Source: Anaerolineae bacterium
GTDB taxonomy: Bacteria; Chloroflexota; Anaerolineae; B4-G1; DUEL01
NCBI GenBank assembly: GCA_016926575.1
Contig: JAFGOJ010000190.1
Location: 1 to 7,412, forward strand
DNA: 7,412 nt
Reading direction: 5' to 3'
Within the stretch, counting starts at the first letter, position 1; every line of letters starts with the position of its first letter. The notes under the pieces are model-generated. The model ran no database searches, had not been told where the DNA came from, and worked only from the letters and a program-made list of their open reading frames with translations. The translations under genes and the position numbers were made by a program. Shown piece after piece: positions 1 through 4,374 of the stretch.

Positions 1-434
1 AGCAGGACGATCTCTACTGCCTGGGCTACGGGGCGACCTATCCCATCGCGTTGGAAGGGGCGTTGAAGCTCAAAGAGGTGACGTACACGCACTGTGAGGG
101 GATGCTTTCCACCGAGTTCAAGCACGGGCCGCTGTCGGTGGTGCGAGAGGGGTATCCGGTGATCTTCGTCACCGGGCCGGACGACGTGCCGCTGCTGGTC
201 AGCGGGATCAACGAGACCACGTGCCGGGGCGGGCGGGCGATTGCCATCGGCGAGGAGGACGCACGCCTGCGGGCCAACGTCAGCGACTTGATCGTGCTGC
301 CCGAAGCGGGCCCGATTCTCAACCCGCTGCTGGCGACGCTGCCCTTGCAGCTCCTGTCGTACCGGCTCAGTTTGGCACGCGGGTACGATCCCGATTTCCC
401 GCGCAATCTGAGCAAGACGCTGACGGTGGATTGA
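1..434 (+). CDS. glmS: Glutamine--fructose-6-phosphate aminotransferase (isomerizing), C-terminal fragment
   Basis: This is the 3' end of glmS; the 5' part lies outside the window and the frame begins at base 3. GlmS makes glucosamine-6-phosphate from fructose-6-phosphate and glutamine, the first step to UDP-GlcNAc, in the cytoplasm. The visible 143 residues belong to the second SIS (isomerase) half. They begin YGATYPIALEGALKLKE, followed by CEGMLSTEFKHGPL, and end PRNLSKTLTVD, the usual GlmS C-terminus. By comparison with E. coli GlmS, the Lys and Glu of LKLKE, the His of KHGPL and the Lys of LSKTLTVD match the isomerase residues Lys485, Glu488, His504 and Lys603, so the active site looks intact. 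The glutaminase domain cannot be seen. The stop TGA is at 432-434, and the gene converges on the minus-strand CPBP gene 17 bp away. Identification is strong from the motifs. Confidence 0.93.
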   Translation, partial: QDDLYCLGYGATYPIALEGALKLKEVTYTHCEGMLSTEFKHGPLSVVREGYPVIFVTGPDDVPLLVSGINETTCRGGRAIAIGEEDARLRANVSDLIVLPEAGPILNPLLATLPLQLLSYRLSLARGYDPDFPRNLSKTLTVD

Positions 435-451
435 GCCGGCCGGGGCGTATG

Positions 452-1174
452 TTAATTATCCGGTTCCACCGGCGGGTTCGCCTGCCGGTGTTTCACACCC
501 ATCAGGAGCGCGGCATAGCTCAACGTATCGACTGCGTTGTGTACGACCAGGCCGTAGAGCAGGCTGTGTGTGGCGTAGAAACTCACGCCCAGCAACGCGG
601 CCACCGTCAGCCGGATCGGCAGAGCTCCCAAAAATTCTTCTTTCTTCTCCACGCCGCTCAATACGTTCGCGACATGGTACAATGTGAATGTCACCACGTA
701 GACAACGATGGACACCCAGCCCAAGCGTGCGGTCAATAGGTTTTGCACGAACCCTACAAAAAACAAGTCCTCTGCCGGACCGACCAGCACCAGGAACGTC
801 GTTGCAGCGAACACCTTATCCAGTGTCGACCTGGCAGCCAGTGCGCCGTATCCTTCCCCATACCCTGCTCTGATGGCTGCATACGACAGCAGAGAGACCA
901 GAATCGCCATCACCAGACCCACCGCGACGACGATCAGCCCGCGCTCCACATTCGCCAGGGCTACCAATTCGGCCTTCAGCAACCCGAACAGCAGCAGAAC
1001 GATGAGATTGAAGGCCACCATGACGATACTTTTGGCGAACATCTGCGCGTTCGTGCCCTCTACTTTCAGCGCTTTCAGAAAGCGTGACAGCAGCTTTTCG
1101 AACAGATATCGGCCGCCCGTCATCAGGGCTACCAGCCCGATGTGTACCCAGAGGTTCCAGGTTGTGACATCCAT
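452..1174 (-). CDS. CPBP (Abi/Rce1-type) family membrane protein with degenerate motif 1
   Basis: A 240-residue polytopic membrane protein with roughly six to eight hydrophobic segments (around residues 8-20, 48-66, 78-100, 122-142, 150-168, 186-205 and 206-226). The C-terminal half carries the CPBP intramembrane-protease pattern. Motif 1 is GPAEDLFFVG (E135, D136, V140) where the family has EExxxR. Motif 2 is FTLYH (F163, H167), and motif 3 is HNAVD (H212, D216), usually HxxxN. Family members are glutamic-type intramembrane proteases (Rce1) or bacteriocin-immunity and envelope proteins. Here the motif 1 Arg is Val and the second Glu is Asp, so catalysis is uncertain; the first Glu and both His remain. 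The ATG at 1172-1174 has AAGGTGG four bases upstream. The gene is last in the minus-strand series and has its own 122-bp leader containing a palindrome. The tail after the last helix (KHRQANPPVEPDN) is short and polar. Substrate unknown. Confidence 0.72.
   Translation of the reverse strand: MDVTTWNLWVHIGLVALMTGGRYLFEKLLSRFLKALKVEGTNAQMFAKSIVMVAFNLIVLLLFGLLKAELVALANVERGLIVVAVGLVMAILVSLLSYAAIRAGYGEGYGALAARSTLDKVFAATTFLVLVGPAEDLFFVGFVQNLLTARLGWVSIVVYVVTFTLYHVANVLSGVEKKEEFLGALPIRLTVAALLGVSFYATHSLLYGLVVHNAVDTLSYAALLMGVKHRQANPPVEPDN
467..490 (+). terminator. Possible intrinsic terminator of glmS, inside the 3' end of the convergent gene
   Basis: A 10-bp stem (467-476 with 481-490, one G-T wobble) closes a TTCG tetraloop and lies 32 bases past the glmS stop. 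It is followed only by a short T stretch (491-493), so it is a weak terminator at best. On the minus strand no T run follows it, so it would act only on glmS transcripts. It overlaps the last codons of the CPBP-like gene, and the GC-rich stem could be partly a coding coincidence. Confidence 0.35.
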
Positions 1175-1220
1175 TGAGCCACCTTATGCAGGACAGGGTT
1201 CTTGTAAGTTTTTCGCGGGG

Positions 1221-1261
1221 CGCAACAGTCATCCTTCGACTGGCTCAGGATGACTGTTGCG
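1221..1261. repeat. Perfect 14-bp inverted repeat (REP/MITE-like intergenic palindrome)
   Basis: CGCAACAGTCATCC (1221-1234) is exactly mirrored by GGATGACTGTTGCG (1248-1261) around a 13-base spacer, TTCGACTGGCTCA. It lies between the DUF4332 and CPBP-like genes, both on the minus strand. Neither strand has a T run after the stem, so it is not a typical intrinsic terminator. The core (ATCCTTCGACTGGCTCAGGAT) resembles, from memory, a short palindrome scattered between genes in many environmental bacterial genomes; this cannot be tested with one copy. A role in RNA folding or partial termination is possible. Confidence 0.6.
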
Positions 1262-1296
1262 TGTGCCTGAACGGGAAGTTAGTCTGTTACGAACGC

Positions 1297-1701
1297 TCAA
1301 TACGTGACGACGCGCTCCAGCCCCTTGGCCTGCTCGATCCAACCGGCGACCATGTCCCGGCTGGGGGGGCGGCGCACCAGCGACTTTTCTTCGTTGACCT
1401 CCAGCAGCTTGGCGTGCAGGTTGTCTGCGTTGCGCTGGGCCAGTTCGGGAACTGTGTCGACGCCGGCCTTCTCCAACAGGTCGGTGTACTCTTCTCCCAG
1501 GCCCTTGACCCGCATCAGGTCGGCCCGGTTGACCCAGTCCATGATGTATTCGTGGCCGATGCCGATCTTCTCCGCCAGTTCCTTGCGTCCCTTAGAGGCC
1601 GCACCGGTTGCGAGGAGCGCCTCGACGGTCGCTACGCCTGCGGCGCGCAACTTGTCCGCGTATACCGGTCCAATGCCTTCGATCGTCTCTAGCTTTGCCA
1701 T
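1297..1701 (-). CDS. DUF4332-type helix-hairpin-helix protein
   Basis: A 134-residue soluble, mostly helical protein with two helix-hairpin-helix-like repeats. The first is IEGIGPVYADKLRAAGV (residues 7-23) and the second VKGLGEEYTDLLEKAGV (residues 65-81). Each has a G-(I/L)-G hairpin followed by a helix and then 'T-V-x-x-L'. This duplicated pattern, with the Arg-Pro-Pro-Ser segment and a WIEQAKGL ending, fits the DUF4332 family, found alone or fused to other proteins. HhH motifs often bind DNA backbone non-specifically or mediate protein contacts; the role of stand-alone DUF4332 proteins is not established. The ATG at 1699-1701 is preceded by a strong AAGGAGG nine bases upstream, which fixes the start. 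The gene lies 146 bp downstream of scpB, so it may be read from its own promoter or by read-through; I saw no convincing -35/-10 pair in that gap. Confidence 0.82.
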   Translation of the reverse strand: MAKLETIEGIGPVYADKLRAAGVATVEALLATGAASKGRKELAEKIGIGHEYIMDWVNRADLMRVKGLGEEYTDLLEKAGVDTVPELAQRNADNLHAKLLEVNEEKSLVRRPPSRDMVAGWIEQAKGLERVVTY

Positions 1702-1847
1702 AGTCCATTTCCTCCTTAAAGAAAAGATAGGTGGTTGCTGCTCAGCCCGGCAGGTAAGACACCCGCCCTACAGGTGTATTTTCGCCTTCGCCACCTGCTG
1801 TTGCGACATGTCTCCCACGAATCTGTGTAGACCCCAATAAACGTGCG

Positions 1848-2375
1848 TTAGACGGCTTCCAGGGATGCGTCTGCCTCCAGTGGCGGCAGGTCGTCCAATC
1901 GGCTGAGTCCAAAGTGTTGCAGGAACGTGAACGTCGTTCCGTAGAGGATGGGGCGGCCGACCGTCTGCGCACGGCCCACTTCCTCGATCAATCCGGCGGA
2001 GAGCAGGGTGCGCAAGACGCTGTCCGAATTGACCCCGCGGAAGGCCTCGACCTCGGGGCGGGAGATGGGCTGGCGGTAGGCCACGATCGCCAGCGTCTCC
2101 AGTGCGGCGGGCGAGAGGCGGCGCTGCTCGGCCAGGCCCAGGAAGCGCTCGATGTGGGGCGCGGCCTGCGGCGCGGTGACCAATTGGACGTGCGTGCCCA
2201 TACGCTCCAGGCACACGCCGCGCCCCTCCAGCAGGCTGTCCAGCGCCTCCAGGGCTTGCTCCACTTCGGTTTGAGATATCTCCAGCGCCGCGGCCAGGCG
2301 GGCCGTGGAGACCGGTTCGTCGGCCACGAAAAGCAAGCTCTCCACCAGAGCGGTCAGCTCCAACGGATCATTCAT
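1848..2375 (-). CDS. scpB: SMC-Scp complex subunit ScpB
   Basis: ScpB is the small winged-helix kleisin partner that, with ScpA and SMC, forms the bacterial condensin acting in chromosome segregation. The 175-residue length is normal. The N-terminal winged helix begins LTALVESLLFVADEPVS (residues 7-23). The family signature is clear in the second winged helix: LSPAALETLAIVAYRQPISR (87-106), then VNSDSVLRTLLSAGLIEE (115-132), GRPILYGTT (140-148) and F-x-x-x-FGL-x-x-L-x-x-LPPL near the C-terminus. The start ATG lies three bases after the AmaP-like gene's TAG. Its own ribosome-binding site is poor (GGGTAG), so translation is probably coupled to the upstream gene. The usual neighbour scpA is not in the window; it is not the gene directly upstream and must lie elsewhere if present. 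Identification is firm. Confidence 0.93.
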   Translation of the reverse strand: MNDPLELTALVESLLFVADEPVSTARLAAALEISQTEVEQALEALDSLLEGRGVCLERMGTHVQLVTAPQAAPHIERFLGLAEQRRLSPAALETLAIVAYRQPISRPEVEAFRGVNSDSVLRTLLSAGLIEEVGRAQTVGRPILYGTTFTFLQHFGLSRLDDLPPLEADASLEAV

Positions 2376-2378
2376 TGA

Positions 2379-3014
2379 CTACCCGGCGGGGTCTGCCGCA
2401 GGCGGTTCGGCGGGTTCGGGTGCCGTGGGCTTTTCGACGACGGGTGCGGGAACCGGCGTCGGTATGACGACGGGAACGGGGGCGGCGTGCAGTTTGACCC
2501 GTGGCGGGCCGGAAAGTTTGACGCCGACCCGTTCCTCGACCGACTCGCGGATCATGTCCACGATCCGCGCGGCCTGTTCGGGGACCTCCGATTTCCCGGC
2601 GGTCTCGATTGCCACTTCGACGGCCACGCCACCGCGCTGGGCCGACACCTTCGGGCGCACCCGCACGACTCCCGGCAACTGGTCGATGTCGTAGGCGATG
2701 CGATCGCTGATGGTTTTCAGGCTCACCTGCACCTCTCCGCCTCCGACCTTGTCCACGCGCACCGCTTTGGGTTTGGGGCGATAGAATTGGAGCACCAGGA
2801 AAATGAGGCACAGCAGAGTCCACACCATTGCCAGAGCCACGCCGGCGAGGACCCGCAGCCCGGTCGAGCGGAACGCCTCCAGCGCGTTCCCCAGACTGAC
2901 CATGTCTCCGCCCACCTTTTGGAAGATGGTGATGGGAGACAGTGAAACAGCCCAGCAGGCAAAAATGGAGATGACTACCAACAGTACGACGATGATGCGA
3001 TTCAATACGTTCAT
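2379..3014 (-). CDS. AmaP-like alkaline shock response membrane anchor (Asp23/Gls24-related)
   Basis: A 211-residue protein with two N-terminal membrane helices (about residues 5-25, RIIVVLLVVISIFACWAVSL, and 52-76, GLRVLAGVALAMVWTLLCL), like AmaP. A soluble Asp23-like domain follows (about 88-167), with VSLKTISDRIAYDIDQLPGV and a helix around IVDMIRESVEERVGVKL. The last 40 residues are a Pro/Ala/Val-rich, probably disordered tail. In Staphylococcus, AmaP anchors Asp23 at the membrane, in a cell-envelope stress role. No separate Asp23 gene is visible here. The ATG at 3012-3014 has an AGGAGGG Shine-Dalgarno four bases upstream. It sits 18 bp after the VOC gene and three bases before scpB, so the three are very probably co-transcribed. 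The fold assignment is good; the physiological role in this organism is inferred only. Confidence 0.8.
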   Translation of the reverse strand: MNVLNRIIVVLLVVISIFACWAVSLSPITIFQKVGGDMVSLGNALEAFRSTGLRVLAGVALAMVWTLLCLIFLVLQFYRPKPKAVRVDKVGGGEVQVSLKTISDRIAYDIDQLPGVVRVRPKVSAQRGGVAVEVAIETAGKSEVPEQAARIVDMIRESVEERVGVKLSGPPRVKLHAAPVPVVIPTPVPAPVVEKPTAPEPAEPPAADPAG

Positions 3015-3032
3015 TCTTCCCTCCTGTACGAG

Positions 3033-3401
3033 CTACGCAATGACAGAATAGAGAATCACCTTGATGCCGTCGGGGTCGGTGAGCGAGAAGGAGCGGTGGC
3101 CCCACGGCTTGTTCGCCAGCTCGCCGCGGATGGCGAGGCCCTTCTCCTGGACCTTCTCGTACCAGGTGTCGACGTTCTCGACCTCGTAGGCGATTTCGAT
3201 GGCCTGGGGTTGGACGTACATCTGGCCCGGCGGGGCGGCCAATACCTCGATGACGCCGGACGCCGCCTGGAAGAGAGTGCCGCGTTCCGCCGGCCCGCGG
3301 TCCCACGCCCCGACGACGGGCAGTTCCAGCCCGTCCTTGTAGAATGCGACAGCCGCTTCGTACTCTTTGGCTCTGAATATCAGACGAAATTCACCACTCA
3401 T
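3033..3401 (-). CDS. VOC (glyoxalase/bleomycin resistance/dioxygenase) family protein
   Basis: A 122-residue single VOC domain of two beta-alpha-beta-beta-beta halves. The first half has AVAFYKDGLELPVV (residues 17-30) and GVIEVLA (49-55). The second has AIEIAYEVENVDTWYEKV (67-84) and ends with the classic WGHRSFSLTDPDGIKVILYS (100-119). Members include glyoxalase I, extradiol dioxygenases and antibiotic-binding proteins, mostly using a metal held by His/Glu on the strands. Here E52 and E69 could be ligands, but the first-strand and last-strand ligand positions appear to be non-polar (RLIFRA and KVILYS), so canonical metal binding is doubtful. Substrate cannot be assigned. The start ATG (3399-3401) has GAGGAGG seven bases upstream and a good promoter. 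It is the first gene of the VOC-amaP-scpB unit, with no obvious functional tie to the other two. Confidence 0.87.
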   Translation of the reverse strand: MSGEFRLIFRAKEYEAAVAFYKDGLELPVVGAWDRGPAERGTLFQAASGVIEVLAAPPGQMYVQPQAIEIAYEVENVDTWYEKVQEKGLAIRGELANKPWGHRSFSLTDPDGIKVILYSVIA

Positions 3402-3435
3402 AGCGCGTCCTCCTCATTGCTCTAACATCACACTC

Positions 3436-3464
3436 ATTATACACATAAACCGTCCGAAGACCAA
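3436..3464 (-). promoter_or_regulatory. Sigma70-type promoter of the VOC-AmaP-scpB unit
   Basis: On the minus strand a perfect TATAAT (-10, plus-strand bases 3436-3441) lies 17 bases from TTGGTC (-35, 3459-3464). The predicted transcript would start near 3429, about 28 bases before the VOC start codon, leaving room for the GAGGAGG at 3409-3415. The spacing and exact -10 make this the best promoter in the window. Confidence 0.68.
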
Positions 3465-3510
3465 ACGAAGTGACGAAGAAGGGGGCATTGCCTGTGTCGG
3501 CCGGCTCGAA

Positions 3511-3539
3511 TTGCGCGCCCCGCCAACCCATGCTACACT
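3511..3539 (+). promoter_or_regulatory. Probable extended -10 promoter of the PPK2 gene
   Basis: TTGCGC (3511-3516) lies 17 bases upstream of TACACT (3534-3539), which is preceded by TGC, giving an extended -10 (TGn). Transcription would begin near 3546, so the untranslated leader would be only about 12 bases and consist almost wholly of the Shine-Dalgarno sequence (AAAGGAG, 3547-3553). The -35 is weak, but the TGn could compensate. Confidence 0.5.
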
Positions 3540-3557
3540 GTAACCGAAAGGAGCGCT

Positions 3558-4361
3558 ATGGAACACTATCGCGTGAAGCCGGGGGAAGTGGTCGATTTGA
3601 GCCGCTGGGATCCCAACGACAAAGGGGCATTCCAGGGCGGCAAGGACGAGGCCGAGGATGCCTTCCGCTCGCTCAACAAGCGGCTGGAGGAACTCCAAGA
3701 GCTGTTGTACGCCGAGAACAAAAATAAGCTGCTCGTGGTGCTGCAGGCTATGGACAGCGGCGGCAAGGATGGCACGATCCGCCGCGTCTTCGAGCACGTC
3801 AATCCGCAGGGCGTGAAGGTGGTCAGTTTCAAAGTGCCCAGCGCCGAAGAACTGGCCCACGACTATCTGTGGCGGGTGCACCAGCACGTCCCTGCCAGAG
3901 GCGAGATTGTCATCTTCAACCGCAGCCACTACGAGGACGTGTTGGTCGTGCGGGTGGACCAACTGGCTCCCCCCGCGGTGTGGCAGAAGCGCTACGATCA
4001 CATCAACGCCTTCGAACGTATGCTCGCCGACGAGGGCACCACGATTCTCAAGTTCTACTTGCACATCGACTTGGAAGAGCAGAAAGAGCGCTTCCAGGCC
4101 CGCCTGGACGAGCCACACAAACGGTGGAAGTTCAGCCTGGGCGATCTGGAGAAGCGCAAGCAGTGGCCCGACTACATCCGCGCCTACGAGGATGCGCTCG
4201 GCAAAACCAGCACCGATTGGGCCCCCTGGTACGTCGTCCCGGCCAACCGGAAGTGGTACCGCGATCTGGTGATCGCCACCCTCCTCGTGGAAACGCTCGA
4301 AGGGCTCCACATGAGCTATCCCCAACCCGAAGAGGACCTGGACGGCATCGTCATTGAATAA
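3558..4361 (+). CDS. Polyphosphate kinase 2 family protein (polyphosphate:nucleotide phosphotransferase, class III-like)
   Basis: PPK2 enzymes move phosphate between polyphosphate and nucleotides (AMP, ADP or GDP). The 267-residue, single-domain length fits the class I/III size range. The P-loop is QAMDSGGKDGT (Walker A around residues 63-73, with D66 and K70). The Walker B region is IFNRSHYEDVLVVRV (119-133, N121 and R122), and the lid includes ERFQARLDEPHKRWKFS (177-193). The segments VNPQGVKVVSFKVPS (81-95) and DYLWRVHQHVPARGEI (102-117) are typical of the polyphosphate:AMP/ADP-type PPK2 subgroup. Substrate choice, AMP plus ADP (class III) versus ADP or AMP only, is an inference from overall resemblance. 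The ATG at 3558 has AAAGGAG four bases upstream. It opens the plus-strand run and ends at TAA 4359-4361, just before the DUF2723 gene. No PPK1 or exopolyphosphatase gene is nearby. Confidence 0.93.
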   Translation: MEHYRVKPGEVVDLSRWDPNDKGAFQGGKDEAEDAFRSLNKRLEELQELLYAENKNKLLVVLQAMDSGGKDGTIRRVFEHVNPQGVKVVSFKVPSAEELAHDYLWRVHQHVPARGEIVIFNRSHYEDVLVVRVDQLAPPAVWQKRYDHINAFERMLADEGTTILKFYLHIDLEEQKERFQARLDEPHKRWKFSLGDLEKRKQWPDYIRAYEDALGKTSTDWAPWYVVPANRKWYRDLVIATLLVETLEGLHMSYPQPEEDLDGIVIE

Positions 4362-4374
4362 CCCGGCCTCGCCA

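Noticed and set aside
1175..1296. Intrinsic terminator of the DUF4332 gene at the 14-bp palindrome
   Set aside because: The stem is strong but is not followed by a T run on the minus strand, so I list it as a repeat rather than a terminator.
1702..1847. Possible promoter or small gene in the 146-bp gap downstream of scpB
   Set aside because: I found only a TATCTT-like -10 without a properly spaced -35 and a 5-bp stem. No open frame of its own with a ribosome-binding site is present, so I call nothing.
2368..3306. A 312-residue open frame overlapping the VOC, AmaP-like and scpB genes on the same strand
   Set aside because: The translation is Arg/Gly/Pro-rich with no recognisable domain, while the other frame encodes three well-supported proteins with good ribosome-binding sites.
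3414..4325. A 303-residue open frame on the minus strand opposite PPK2
   Set aside because: It is fully antisense to a gene with clear PPK2 motifs, its translation shows no family motif, and it lacks a sensible Shine-Dalgarno. Long antisense frames are common in GC-rich genes.
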